Source: JAAXHF01 sp965242605 (GTDB lineage Bacteria; Desulfobacterota; Binatia; Bin18). Taken from it: a DNA stretch of 64,000 nucleotides. A model generated the notes under the pieces. That model saw only the letters and a list, made by a program, of their open reading frames with translations, had not been told where the DNA came from and made no database searches. The first letter of the stretch is position 1. Every line of letters starts with the position of its first letter. The position numbers and the translations under genes are program-made. Shown piece by piece: positions 1-8,441 of this stretch. The DNA is taken from assembly GCA_965242605.1 (NCBI GenBank), contig CBDESS010000003.1:248001-312000 (forward strand), written 5' to 3'.

Positions 1-203
1 CGTCCTCTTCCTGCGTCTGGAAGCTCCGGTTTATATGCGAAGTTCCTGTATCTTGTCCACCGGTCGGGGCGGGACCTCCTGCATGGCCCCCCCTTTGGAC
101 AGTTCTGAGGCTCAGATACCCAGGTCTCTTCTAGCCGTATTGTTTTGCCCGCGTCAATGCGTTGGGGCGGGCTGTGGACGACCGCTGGGACGGCAACGCA
201 GCC
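1..203. other. No supportable gene at window edge
   Basis: I see no coding sequence with recognisable content here. A 17-codon minus-strand frame starts at an ATG near position 83 and a short plus-strand frame runs across the stretch, but neither has a ribosome binding site or family resemblance. It lies downstream of the tRNA methyltransferase gene and may be plain intergenic sequence. Confidence 0.4.
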
Positions 204-1013
204 TTAGCTGGCCGAGGAGGGGGCGGGTTCAGCCGTCCGACGGGCCACCATGATAAAACCGGTATGGGCCACCATACGGTGTTGGGGACGGACCGACATG
301 TCTTTGACATGCCAGAAGCGTAGCAGGTTTTCCATCACCTGGACCGCGGTGAAACACGCGCTGGCGCGCAGCTCATCAACCAGGGTTTTGACCTGGACCG
401 TGCTCGGGCTGTAGCCGACGAGCACGCCGCCCGGCCGCAGGACCGGTGTTGCGTGGGGAATGACCCGCCACGGTTCGGGCACGTCAATGACCACCCGGTC
501 CACCTCGGGCGCGTCGATTTTCTCGTAGGCGTCGCCGTGTGTGAGGGTCCAGTTGGGGGCGGGGCCAAAAAAGCGCTCAACATTCTCACGCGCCATGTCA
601 CAGAAATCCTGCCGCGTCTCAACCGTTGTCAGCGTTCCGCTCGGCCCGATTGCCCGCAGCAGGGCGATGCTCAACGCCCCGGGGCCGACCCCGACTTCGA
701 GCACGGCCGCACCGGGAAAGATATCACCCCAGAGCAGGACCGGGCCGATGTCCTTGGGGTAGATGACCTGAGCCCGCCGGGGCAGGTTGGGAATCAGATG
801 GGCATAGCCGGGTCGAAAAACCCAAAACGGCTCGTTGTGGGGGGTGCGAATCAGGCTGCCCTCGGGCAGTCCGATAATATCGTCGGCCAAGAGCTGGCCG
901 CCGCGCAGCGACAGGCGGCCGCCGGCTTTGAGGGTGCGCAGGTACTCGCGTTCTTTGCGGTCGATAAACAGCACACTCTCGCCGGCGTGGAGGAGGGAGC
1001 GGGGGGAAGGCAT
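204..1013 (-). CDS. trmI: tRNA (adenine-N1)-methyltransferase, TrmI family (m1A58)
   Basis: Predicted SAM-dependent enzyme that methylates N1 of A58 in the tRNA T-loop. The Rossmann glycine motif is visible (VLEVGVGPGALS), followed by an acidic strand (TTVETR) and a DVPEPW motif at the active site, as in the TrmI/Trm61 family; about 269 aa fits the usual 250-280. A longer open frame extends upstream, but its N-terminal part is low-complexity Arg/Ala/Pro that lies antisense to the next gene's end, so I start at the ATG at 1013, just before SPRSLLHAGESVLF, the usual TrmI N-terminus. It is the last gene of a three-gene minus-strand operon, 52 bp after the TtuA-type gene. In Thermus, m1A58 and 2-thio-U54 modifications influence one another, so the clustering is functionally coherent. 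Confidence 0.88.
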   Translation of the reverse strand: MPSPRSLLHAGESVLFIDRKEREYLRTLKAGGRLSLRGGQLLADDIIGLPEGSLIRTPHNEPFWVFRPGYAHLIPNLPRRAQVIYPKDIGPVLLWGDIFPGAAVLEVGVGPGALSIALLRAIGPSGTLTTVETRQDFCDMARENVERFFGPAPNWTLTHGDAYEKIDAPEVDRVVIDVPEPWRVIPHATPVLRPGGVLVGYSPSTVQVKTLVDELRASACFTAVQVMENLLRFWHVKDMSVRPQHRMVAHTGFIMVARRTAEPAPSSAS

Positions 1014-1065
1014 AGGCTCAACGTGAGGGTACGGAATGGGCACGGGCGTCTGCGCCCTCTGGCGC

Positions 1066-1983
1066 TCATGGGGCGATGCTGCGCTCCTGCTTGCGCTTGA
1101 CCTCCTGGAGGAGGCGGCAGAAGGCGCACACCGAACTGAAGGACGGCATGCCGCACACCGCGCATGTTTGGGGCGGGCTTTCGTCCGAGGCGGCAAAGGC
1201 CGGCTGGGCCGAGCGCAGGAACTCCTGGACAAAGGTGAGCTTGGTACCCGGCATTTTGGCTTCGAGGCGGTTGAGGGTGTCTTTATAGCTCAGCTGGGTG
1301 GCACCGGCGCTGTTGGGGCACTCGTCAATCACATAGTCAATTCCCCGAAAAAAGGCGTAGGCCGCGGATTCCAGCTCACCCAGCCGGTACAGCGGGCGGA
1401 CCTTGCGGACGAACTTGGGGTGGCTGGGTTCCAGCACCGGGGTTTGGCGGGCCAGATATCCGGTCTGCCAGTGCAAAACGTTGCCCAGCAGCCGGGCGGC
1501 CTCGTCATCAAGGTTATGGCCGGTGGCCAGGACCGAGAAACCGCCTTCGAGCGCGGCCTGGTCAAAGAAGCGGCGTTTCATCATGCCGCACGCCGCGCAC
1601 GGCACGCGGTTGGTAAATTGCGCCGCGACCGGCACCGAGACCGCGTCGTCGGACAGGTGGACGACGCGCAAGGGCGCTCCGCGCTGGCGGGCGAAGGCCT
1701 CGGCTTTGTGCTGCGATTGGCTCGAGTAGTCCACAATGCCCAGGGCCAGATATAAGCCGTGGGTCTGATAGCCGAGCGAGAGCAGCACATCCCACAGGGC
1801 GAGGCTGTCCTTGCCGCCGGACACGGCAACCAGAATCCGGTCCTGGGGGGTAAACATGCGCTGTTTCTGAACGGACCGCTCAACCTGACGCCGGAAGTAC
1901 AGCACAAAGCACACGCGGCAGAAGGCTGCGTTATGCGAGCGGAGCTGGATTTCCGCCCGTTCCCCACAGCGTTTACACTTCAT
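1066..1983 (-). CDS. ttuA: TtuA-type tRNA 2-thiolation enzyme (U54 sulfurtransferase)
   Basis: A 305-aa ATP-pyrophosphatase predicted to activate a tRNA uridine by adenylation and insert sulfur. The PP-loop SGGKDS is at residues 55-60. All TtuA hallmarks are present: an N-terminal zinc finger (C3, C6, C22, C25), three cluster-ligand cysteines (C129, C132, C222) at almost the same numbering as Thermus TtuA, and a C-terminal zinc finger (CAVCG...CAFC). That cysteine pattern separates it from the related TtcA (C32) family. Its ATG overlaps the stop of the upstream sulfur-carrier gene by four bases (ATGA), implying translational coupling, and trmI follows. The target being U54 is inferred from the family and from the m1A58 enzyme next door. 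Confidence 0.88.
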   Translation of the reverse strand: MKCKRCGERAEIQLRSHNAAFCRVCFVLYFRRQVERSVQKQRMFTPQDRILVAVSGGKDSLALWDVLLSLGYQTHGLYLALGIVDYSSQSQHKAEAFARQRGAPLRVVHLSDDAVSVPVAAQFTNRVPCAACGMMKRRFFDQAALEGGFSVLATGHNLDDEAARLLGNVLHWQTGYLARQTPVLEPSHPKFVRKVRPLYRLGELESAAYAFFRGIDYVIDECPNSAGATQLSYKDTLNRLEAKMPGTKLTFVQEFLRSAQPAFAASDESPPQTCAVCGMPSFSSVCAFCRLLQEVKRKQERSIAP

Positions 1984-2177
1984 ACGCCCCCCGAAATAAC
2001 CGAACGGATCTCAATCTCGTCGTCTTCCTGAATCAGGTCCTCGTCTATCAGCAGGGCCGCGCCACGAATCACCATGACCGTCCCCGGCACTAAGTCCAGC
2101 TTGCTCAGCAGGCTGGACACACGCATACGCTTCGGAAATGTCACGGTCCGGTTTTGCGGCAAGAGTGTAACCCGCAT
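1980..2177 (-). CDS. ThiS/MoaD/TtuB-like ubiquitin-fold sulfur carrier
   Basis: A 65-aa protein of the beta-grasp sulfur-carrier class (compare ThiS, MoaD, TtuB). It shows the typical pattern of N-terminal beta strands, a VSSLLSKL helix, an acidic DDEIEI strand and a C-terminal double glycine. The sequence ends SGGV, so one residue follows the Gly-Gly. These proteins need a free C-terminal glycine for adenylation and thiocarboxylation, so trimming of the Val, or tolerance of it, must be assumed. The extra codon arises from the ATGA overlap with ttuA. Position directly upstream of ttuA makes it the likely sulfur donor, but no E1-like activating enzyme is in the window. Confidence 0.78.
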   Translation of the reverse strand: MRVTLLPQNRTVTFPKRMRVSSLLSKLDLVPGTVMVIRGAALLIDEDLIQEDDEIEIRSVISGGV

Positions 2178-2219
2178 TGGTCCAGACTAGCACACGCCCC
2201 CCCAACCCGACAAGAAGTC

Positions 2220-2249
2220 TTGACAGCTGGCGGCCTCATCTCATATAGA
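2220..2249 (+). promoter_or_regulatory. Candidate sigma70 promoter
   Basis: A perfect -35 hexamer TTGACA (2220-2225) and a -10-like TATAGA (2244-2249) are separated by 18 bp, about 75 bp upstream of the start codon at 2327. It points into the zinc-ribbon gene and away from the divergent tRNA-modification operon. Sequence match only. Confidence 0.55.
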
Positions 2250-2326
2250 AGGGGATCCAACTCCGCCCATCCAGCTTTTGCCCCTGACTGTCGGCCCGGT
2301 CGCTTGTGTGGAGGAGGAGGATGTGT

Positions 2327-2689
2327 ATGCCACGCGCGAGGAAAAAACAGAAGGCCCACTACAGTTTGGTCCTGTTTGACGATGATGAGCGTTCAGACGA
2401 CACCGCCGAAGAAGGGCTGCCCAAGGATGAGGCGGGGCGTCGCAAGATCAAGCGGCGCTACGCAGAACTGCTCGGGATTCGGACTGAGAAACTCAAAGGC
2501 CGTGTCCTGAATCGGGAGCGCCTCAATAAGACGATCGAGGGCATCTATTTCATCTGTCTCGACTGCAAGAAAATCTGCCACAATCTTGACGAGGGACTCG
2601 TTGAAGACCCCAATAACGTTGCCAACCGGTGCGCGGTGTGCGCCAAAACCCAGGGGAAAAGCAGGAAAAAAAGCCGGGCAGCCGCCTGA
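2327..2689 (+). CDS. Small conserved basic protein with a CxxC zinc-ribbon-like motif
   Basis: About 120 aa, very basic at both ends (PRARKKQKAHY at the start, KSRKKSRAAA at the end). It carries two cysteine pairs near the C-terminus (CLDCKKIC and CAVC, about 30 residues apart) that could bind one zinc. The ORF can be opened earlier at a GTG (2306), but the ribosome binding site GAGGAGGAGG lies at 2311-2320, inside that extension, so the ATG at 2327 is the better start. Function is not recognised; basic ends plus a zinc ribbon suggest nucleic-acid or ribosome contact, which is inference only. Confidence 0.7.
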   Translation: MPRARKKQKAHYSLVLFDDDERSDDTAEEGLPKDEAGRRKIKRRYAELLGIRTEKLKGRVLNRERLNKTIEGIYFICLDCKKICHNLDEGLVEDPNNVANRCAVCAKTQGKSRKKSRAAA

Positions 2690-2712
2690 GTTTCCTTCGG
2701 GCGGGCAGCGGC

Positions 2713-3336
2713 TCAGTTCTGAGACAGGTGCGTTTTGACCCAGCCCTCGACCTGGCGCAGAAACTGGCCAAACGGATTGTCGCCCGGACTGGCCACAAAA
2801 TGAGCCTTGCGCATATAGTCAAGCGCACCCGAGTAGTATTCAAAGTTGTTGGCCAGCTCCTCAAACAGCAGAAAGCCGGTTTGATACAGGCTCACGTCCA
2901 GCTCAGACACTTTTCGATACGACTGGCGGCCCTCCTCAAGGTAGGCGTCAAGGACGTTGAGCTTTTCGACATGAGCGCGAAACAGCCCGCTCATAAACAG
3001 CGTATAGTCCCCAAGATGCTTGTGCGCGCTGCGATCGCGCCACAGCCCCGAAGAGGGGTCTTGGTCAACTACGGTGGCCTGTAGCGGGGGCTGCTCTGCC
3101 AGGGCATCAACCATGCCGCTCAGGCTACGGGCGGTCGGAGAACGCAGCCGGTACAGCCGACCGGTCTGGGCAAAGGTGGTCAGGACCTCGGCCACATAGG
3201 CGATGACCGTCCGGTCCCTCACGCCGAGCTCCCCAAAGCTGCGCTGCGTATAGCCCAGGAAAAAGCGGTACAACTGCTCGTTGTTGACCTTGACCAGCCG
3301 GTGGGACCGGGACGATACCGGGCGTGGCTTGCTCAT
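2713..3336 (-). CDS. Conserved hypothetical protein (about 207 aa)
   Basis: A mostly helical, soluble-looking protein with no signal peptide or membrane segment. Many aromatic and charged residues are spread along its length and end in a WVKTHLSQN tail. Reading-frame quality and codon use match the neighbours, and it runs convergent to the zinc-ribbon gene with a 23-bp gap. I do not recognise the family. Its start is divergent from the DUF151-PDZ gene, with the two starts about 85 bp apart. Confidence 0.65.
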   Translation of the reverse strand: MSKPRPVSSRSHRLVKVNNEQLYRFFLGYTQRSFGELGVRDRTVIAYVAEVLTTFAQTGRLYRLRSPTARSLSGMVDALAEQPPLQATVVDQDPSSGLWRDRSAHKHLGDYTLFMSGLFRAHVEKLNVLDAYLEEGRQSYRKVSELDVSLYQTGFLLFEELANNFEYYSGALDYMRKAHFVASPGDNPFGQFLRQVEGWVKTHLSQN

Positions 3337-3421
3337 ACCCGGAAAGTATACTAGCTAAGGAGAGGAAAAAGAAGTCCGACCCGGCTGTGGGTCCGCCGGC
3401 CAGCCCGGACAGGAGACGCCT

Positions 3422-4249
3422 ATGAGCAAGCGGATGTGTCACCGACGGTTTTTTCTCTCGCCGCTCGGCGTGCCGTGTCTGGTGCTGTGCGGCTGGCTGG
3501 TCTCGGCCTGTCACGCGGCCGACAGTGCCGGGATGGTCCGGGTCACAGTCCAGCAGATTGGCTTTGATCCGGTCTCCCGCTCGCCGGTCATCCTGCTGCG
3601 TGACGAGGCCCAGACCCGGCTGATGCCGATCTGGATCGGCGTGGCTGAGGCCCGGGCGATTGAGCTTGAGTTGCGCGGCCAGCCCGCTCCGCGGCCGCTT
3701 ACCCACGATCTGCTGAAAACTATCCTGGACCAGCTTGGGGTTGGTGTTGACAAGGTGGTTGTCAGCGAGTTGAAAGACAGCACCTATTACGCCCGTATTC
3801 ATCTGACCACGGCCGACCGTCCGCTCGAGATTGACAGCCGCCCCAGCGACGCCATTGCTCTGGCGCTGCGTTTTGAGCGGCCGATTTTTGTCGCTCAGGG
3901 CTTGCTTGAGGCCGCGCTCCCGGTCGATCCCGAGCAGCCGCAGCGCGCCGGCGGTCAGCAAAACGTGCGCAGCCGCGGGCTGACCGTCCAGAACATCAGC
4001 CAGGAGCTGGCCCGGGTATTCAGTCTGCCGGACACCCACGGCGTCTTAGTTGCCGATGTGGAGACCGGCACGGTCGCTCGGGGCCATCTGCGGCGTGGCG
4101 ACATCATTTTGACCATCGCCGGAAAGACGATTCAGAATATCCAGGATTTTCAGGCCAGGATGGGAGAAGAGGTCGGGCAGTCCGTCTCCATGCAGGTCCA
4201 TCGGGACGGCCGGGCGGTAGGCATCTCTCTGCCGACCGCGGCTCCCTGA
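3422..4249 (+). CDS. Lipoprotein with bifunctional-nuclease (DUF151) and PDZ domains
   Basis: 275 aa. The N-terminus is a lipoprotein signal peptide: basic residues, a hydrophobic core, then the lipobox LVSAC with Cys30 as the lipidated residue. Residues about 39-165 are a DUF151/BFN-type domain (VTVQQIGFDP, PVILLRDE, MPIWIGVAEARAI, SRPSDAIALALR). Residues about 180-270 form a PDZ domain (GVLVADVETGTVA, LRRGDIILTIAGKTI, VHRDGR), as in HtrA-type proteases but without a protease part. DUF151 proteins are usually cytoplasmic, so a membrane-anchored, PDZ-linked version is unusual. Function at the envelope is inferred; substrate unknown. Confidence 0.82.
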   Translation: MSKRMCHRRFFLSPLGVPCLVLCGWLVSACHAADSAGMVRVTVQQIGFDPVSRSPVILLRDEAQTRLMPIWIGVAEARAIELELRGQPAPRPLTHDLLKTILDQLGVGVDKVVVSELKDSTYYARIHLTTADRPLEIDSRPSDAIALALRFERPIFVAQGLLEAALPVDPEQPQRAGGQQNVRSRGLTVQNISQELARVFSLPDTHGVLVADVETGTVARGHLRRGDIILTIAGKTIQNIQDFQARMGEEVGQSVSMQVHRDGRAVGISLPTAAP

Positions 4250-4297
4250 CAGACCGCTCGGCAAGAAGATTCCCGCCACCACGAAAGCGAGGATACC

Positions 4298-4705
4298 ATG
4301 TCACTGCTGGAAGATAAAGATGAGATCCGCGACCTGCTGACCAGGTATTGTCTCCATATCGACGCCGGCCGCTATGAAGAGTGGGTCGGGTGTTTTACCC
4401 CGGACGGCGTTTTTGACAGCCCCATTTTGGGCCGCTGGCAAGGCGCGGATAAACTGCGGCAGTTTACCCAACGCTATCGCGACTGGACCGGGGCGCACCA
4501 GCCGCGTCACTGTGTGATGAATGTTTTGATTGAGGTCAAGGGGGAGAGGGCCAGCGCCGAGTGCTACTTGCTGATGACCCACGCCGCGGCGGGCAAAACC
4601 GAGCTGGTCATTTCTGGCCGCTACGAAGATCAGATTGAAAAGCGCGGCGGCAGGTGGCTGTTCAAGGAACGCAAGGTCTTGCCCGACACCCGTCCCGCGG
4701 TCTGA
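4298..4705 (+). CDS. SnoaL/NTF2-like family protein
   Basis: 135 aa with the classic N-terminal pattern of small NTF2-like proteins: helix EIRDLLTRYCLHIDAGRYEEWVG, then CFTPDGVFDS, a RHCVMNVLIEVKG strand and a C-terminal beta sheet with GRYEDQIEKRGGRWLFKERKV. Such proteins are cone-shaped folds acting as isomerases, hydratases, dehydratases or simple binding modules. The start ATG at 4298 follows a GCGAGGA site. No partner in the neighbourhood fixes the substrate. Confidence 0.8.
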   Translation: MSLLEDKDEIRDLLTRYCLHIDAGRYEEWVGCFTPDGVFDSPILGRWQGADKLRQFTQRYRDWTGAHQPRHCVMNVLIEVKGERASAECYLLMTHAAAGKTELVISGRYEDQIEKRGGRWLFKERKVLPDTRPAV

Positions 4706-4719
4706 ACAAGCGCCGGCGG

Positions 4720-5466
4720 CTAAAAGAGCCGCTCAAGCCGGCGCGCCTGTGCCGGAAGCTGCCGGCGCGCCCGCTCGAGCTGTTGGCGGCGGGCGGCGTC
4801 TTGTGCCTCGTCCCTGGCCTGCTCAATCAGGCTGTCCACATCCTCGGCCCGTTCAAGCCGCTGCCGATGGGCGAGGCCGTCTCGGCCAACATACCATACG
4901 GACTGCTCGCCGAGTGCCAGCCGGGTAGTTTGGCCGCGCCAGATCAGCCAGCTCCGGCCATAGTCCCAGTTGATCAGGCTGGTCTGGCTGTAGGGGGCGG
5001 TCCTCAGCCGACTCGACTCCAGCGGAATGAACTCCTGGGCCGACCACAGGGCGCTGACGCCGTGCGGCCGGCCATATTTGCCGGCCACGGCAAGCCGCAC
5101 CGGGGCGCTATGGGTCAGATCGCGCAGCTCAAGGTCGGTTTCGGTGGCCCTGTGCTGGACCGTCCACGGGATCATCTCAATACCCACGGCGTACAGGCCA
5201 AAGTCCCTGGCAAACACAAAGCTGACCGCGCGGTCCCGCCAGCGGGCCACCAGCTCGGTCTGGCTCTTGGCCCGGACCATGTGACTATGCAGCAGCTCTC
5301 CGCCGGGGCCGCGGTCCAGTTGGGGCAGGGCCCGGACCTGGCGGAGGGACATCTTCCAGCTCGCGCTCAGGGGAGGCTGCGGCTCGGGGGGTACCTGAGC
5401 CGCAGCCAGGCTGCTCAGCAGCACGGGCAAGCCCCAGCCCGCCAGACCTGACAAGAAACGCAGCAC
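4720..5466 (-). CDS. Exported hypothetical protein
   Basis: About 248 aa. I choose the GTG at 5466 because a GGGAGGCGGG ribosome site precedes it and because it gives a clean Sec signal peptide (VLRFLSGLAGWGLPVLLSSLAAA, cleavage near AAA-QV). The longer open frame upstream is antisense to the LLM gene. The mature part has Trp-rich segments (NWDYGRSWLIWRG) and an Arg/Gln-rich C-terminal helix (RRQQLERARRQL). Periplasmic location is predicted; family and function are not recognised. Confidence 0.68.
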   Translation of the reverse strand: MLRFLSGLAGWGLPVLLSSLAAAQVPPEPQPPLSASWKMSLRQVRALPQLDRGPGGELLHSHMVRAKSQTELVARWRDRAVSFVFARDFGLYAVGIEMIPWTVQHRATETDLELRDLTHSAPVRLAVAGKYGRPHGVSALWSAQEFIPLESSRLRTAPYSQTSLINWDYGRSWLIWRGQTTRLALGEQSVWYVGRDGLAHRQRLERAEDVDSLIEQARDEAQDAARRQQLERARRQLPAQARRLERLF

Positions 5467-5494
5467 TGTCCCGCCTCCCGACCGGCGTCTCGGC

Positions 5495-6340
5495 CTAGGC
5501 AACTTTTGAGAGAAGGCCGGTGCGCTCATCAAGGATGGGCAACATTTTCTCCTTGTCCACCGGTGGAACAAAAAAGATGGCCCGCTCCACGCCCATATCG
5601 CGGTACTGCTTGAGGGTGTCCTCCTCGTTGGGGGCACCCAGGAGTGAAACAGCGATGCTGTCGGGTTTGCGGCCGGCCTTGTGGGCGCGGTCGCGCAGGT
5701 CGGCAAGAATGCCCGGAATGTCCGTATAGCGCCGGGCGTTGGGAATCCAGCCGTCGCAGTAGCGTACCACGCGGTCCAGCCCGTTGGAGGTATGCGAGCC
5801 CAGCACGATCGGCGGATGCGGCTTTTGAACGGGTTTGGGGCAGCTCCAGATCGGATCAAAATCAACGAACTCGCCATGATACTCGGCCTCTTCTTTGGCC
5901 CAGATTTCCTTCATCGCCTCGATCTTCTCGCGCAACACCTTCCAGCGTTTCTTAAACGGTGTGCCGTGGTTCTCCATCTCCTCGGCATTCCAGCCCCCGC
6001 CGATGCCGAAAATAAGCCGTCCGTTAGAGAGCTGATCGACCGAAGCGACTGCTTTGGCCATAGTGATAGGGTCGCGTTCCATAGCCAGGCAGATGCCGCT
6101 GCCGACCTTGATGTCGGTCGTGACGGCCGCGGCGGCCATCAACGCCACAAACAGATCGTGGGTGTGGCTATACTCCTGGGGCAGTTCTCCGCCGCCGGGA
6201 AACGGCGTTTTGCGGCTGGTCGGGATATGGGTGTGCTCTGGAAACCAGACCGACTCAAAGCCCCGCTCCTCACAGGCAACGGCCAGTTCATCCGGGCGGA
6301 GGGCGTAATCGGTAGCAAACATCTCGATCCCGAGTTTCAT
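5495..6340 (-). CDS. LLM-class (luciferase-like) flavin/F420 oxidoreductase
   Basis: 281 aa TIM-barrel enzyme of the bacterial luciferase superfamily. Visible family motifs: FESVWFPEHTHIP near the N-terminus, IKVGSGICLAMERDPITMAK, LSNGRLIFGIGGGWNAEEM, and KPHPPIVLGSHTSNGLDRV. These proteins use reduced FMN or F420. The GG-GWN loop and length match the F420-dependent subgroup (TIGR03619-like), but cofactor choice cannot be settled by eye. The ATG at 6340 has a GAGGAGG site. It is divergent from a second LLM gene 148 bp away, and the shared spacer probably holds both promoters. Confidence 0.88.
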   Translation of the reverse strand: MKLGIEMFATDYALRPDELAVACEERGFESVWFPEHTHIPTSRKTPFPGGGELPQEYSHTHDLFVALMAAAAVTTDIKVGSGICLAMERDPITMAKAVASVDQLSNGRLIFGIGGGWNAEEMENHGTPFKKRWKVLREKIEAMKEIWAKEEAEYHGEFVDFDPIWSCPKPVQKPHPPIVLGSHTSNGLDRVVRYCDGWIPNARRYTDIPGILADLRDRAHKAGRKPDSIAVSLLGAPNEEDTLKQYRDMGVERAIFFVPPVDKEKMLPILDERTGLLSKVA

Positions 6341-6488
6341 GGGGTGTCCTCCTCATGGACTGACGCTTGAACCTGTCATGGCAGTTGGTCGCTCCAAAGT
6401 CAAGGAAACCGGCGGGGCCGGGGATTGCCGTTGACGCTCTTTTCGTATTAGGTAGCGGAAGACCAACTCCGCACGAGAGGAGCAGGAG

Positions 6489-7469
6489 ATGCACGAGCTC
6501 AAGTTTGGCATGTTTTTACCCACCGGAGACTTTGCCGCGGCCAAAAAGGCGGCTCTGCGGGCTGAGAGCGAGGGGTTTTATTCGGTCTCGATCAACGATC
6601 ATTTCTTCAGCCCCCTCGGTGAACCCCAAACACCCCAACTGGAGTGCCTGACCACCCTGACCGCGGTGGCCGCGGTGACCGAACATATCCGCCTGGTGCC
6701 GACTGTTGTGGCGGCCTCGTTTCGCACCCCTGCGATGCTGGCCAAAATCGCCTCAACCCTTGACCAGATCAGTCAGGGCCGCCTGACGCTCGGCCTCGGC
6801 GCGGGCTGGAAGCAGGACGAGTACGCAGCCCACGGCTACCCGTACCCCTCCAACGCCGAACGCTTGGCCCAACTGTCCGAGACCATCGGGGTGCTCAAAG
6901 CCATGTGGACCCAGGCCGAGCCCACATTTGCGGGCAAGTATTTCTCGGTCCGCAAGGCCTACAACAACCCGCGTCCGGTCCAGAACCCCCACCCGCCGCT
7001 GATGCTCGGCGGCTCGGGCAGCGGCCTGCTCAAAATCGCCGCGGCCGAAGCCGACATGCTGAACATCATTCCGCCGATCTTCAACGGCAAGGACTTTGTG
7101 AACGACCCGGCGATGACCGTCCGCTTTGACATTCCGTATCTGAAACGCCGCCTCGGCATGATGCACGGCTATCTGGAAGCAGCCGGACGTGACCCGGACG
7201 CCCTTGAGCTGAGCGCCCTGCTGCTGCTCCACCTGAGCCGCGACCCCGCGGACCCCGCCCTGGCAGACACCGCGGCCCGTTTGGGCTTCCCCGATGTCGA
7301 TACCGCGCTCCGCTCGCCCCTGCTGTTGATGGGCACGCCGGACAAGGTCAAGCGTGACCTTCACACCCGGATTGAGGAGCTGGGCTTCACCTACCATATT
7401 GTCGTACCGGCTTCAGCCGAGTCTCAGGACCTGTTTGTCAAGGAGGTCATGCCCGCGTTTGTGGGCTGA
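6489..7469 (+). CDS. LLM-class (luciferase-like) oxidoreductase
   Basis: 326 aa, full-length luciferase-fold enzyme. Motifs: KFGMFLPTGDF at the N-terminus, VSINDHFFSPLG, HIRLVPTVVAASFRTPAMLAK, LDQISQGRLTLGLGAGWKQDEY, and HPPLMLGGSGSGLLKIAA. It ends with the usual FVKEVMPAF helix. The start at 6489 follows GAGAGGAGCAGGAG. It is divergent to, and paralogous with, the LLM gene at 5495-6340. Substrate is unknown. Confidence 0.88.
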   Translation: MHELKFGMFLPTGDFAAAKKAALRAESEGFYSVSINDHFFSPLGEPQTPQLECLTTLTAVAAVTEHIRLVPTVVAASFRTPAMLAKIASTLDQISQGRLTLGLGAGWKQDEYAAHGYPYPSNAERLAQLSETIGVLKAMWTQAEPTFAGKYFSVRKAYNNPRPVQNPHPPLMLGGSGSGLLKIAAAEADMLNIIPPIFNGKDFVNDPAMTVRFDIPYLKRRLGMMHGYLEAAGRDPDALELSALLLLHLSRDPADPALADTAARLGFPDVDTALRSPLLLMGTPDKVKRDLHTRIEELGFTYHIVVPASAESQDLFVKEVMPAFVG

Positions 7470-7568
7470 GCCGCTACGGTGCAGCGTGTGGAATCCTGGA
7501 TATGAGCCAGGAACCTGTGAGCCTTTAGCATGGCAGAGCTGCGGGGAGGGTTGTGAGGAAATTCCTGT

Positions 7569-8441
7569 ATGGGAGCACAAGATGGCCTTCGTGCGGCCTA
7601 TCAGAATGTCAAATCTGCTTGCAGGAAAGATTGGGCGTCAAGGCAGGTAGCAGACGGAATTCTTGATTTGGCGGTTCTTTCGTTGCGCTTTCTTGAGTCT
7701 GAGGGGACGCTTATTGATTTAGTCTCACGAGTCAACGGCAAGGAATATGTTTCGTATCGTCGTAACCACATCGTGGCTCGCCCGGCGAACAGGCGATTTT
7801 TTGTCCCCGATGAACACAAAATCCGCTCTTTGTGGCGGGCGTGGAAAAACAACGACATTGCCAGTACTGAGCTGGCAGAAATGTTGTACACCGTTGCCTT
7901 AGCACCAGGCTTGGCACTGGAGCTTTTTGATCGGCAAAACAAAAAGGGACCGGCGACATATTTTGAATGCCTGATTGGTCATATCTTCGTCACATCGCTT
8001 GGAAAACAACCGACCAAGGCGACGAAATTGCCCGTCCGGGGTAGAGCGGTCCAAATGACGATGGATTTTCTGTTCGATATGGGCTTGGCCCAGCCGAATA
8101 TCCACTTGCCGGTGAAAATGTCAACTCGTGAGCGTGTTGTCCAAGCCTGGGCCCATCAGCGGCTCCTTGACTCCGCCTATGGCGAGGGGGCATACACGGG
8201 GGTCATGGTCTTGTTCTCAGAAACAAAAATGGACTCGCGTTCTCTTGAAGTAGTGGAAATTTGTGTGCCAGGACAGTGGCTTGCGTATCAGACTCTCTTG
8301 GCAAGGATGGAGCGGATTTACTATTTCGATGTTCCAGGGCGGTATCAGGAACTGAGCGATCAATTTCCCGACGTGATTACAATTCGGCAGTTTGGCGAGT
8401 TCTTTACCGACAATAGACTCGGTGGTCGGCCGCTCTCCTAA
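7569..8441 (+). CDS. Putative type II restriction endonuclease (partner of the methylase at 8438-9181)
   Basis: 290 aa with no export signal. The core could be a PD-(D/E)xK nuclease: an MTMDFLFDMG segment supplies a candidate Asp, and about 20 residues later LPVKMSTRERVVQAW gives a PVK/STRER motif found in several restriction enzymes. Its stop overlaps the stop of a convergent DNA methyltransferase gene by four bases, a classic tail-to-tail R-M layout. The local base composition is more AT-rich than the flanking metabolic genes, suggesting transfer. Identification rests on context and the weak motif; no specific family is claimed. Confidence 0.6.
   Translation: MGAQDGLRAAYQNVKSACRKDWASRQVADGILDLAVLSLRFLESEGTLIDLVSRVNGKEYVSYRRNHIVARPANRRFFVPDEHKIRSLWRAWKNNDIASTELAEMLYTVALAPGLALELFDRQNKKGPATYFECLIGHIFVTSLGKQPTKATKLPVRGRAVQMTMDFLFDMGLAQPNIHLPVKMSTRERVVQAWAHQRLLDSAYGEGAYTGVMVLFSETKMDSRSLEVVEICVPGQWLAYQTLLARMERIYYFDVPGRYQELSDQFPDVITIRQFGEFFTDNRLGGRPLS

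Noticed and set aside
6411..6488. Promoter with TTGACG before the LLM gene at 6489
   Set aside because: No -10 hexamer at acceptable spacing.
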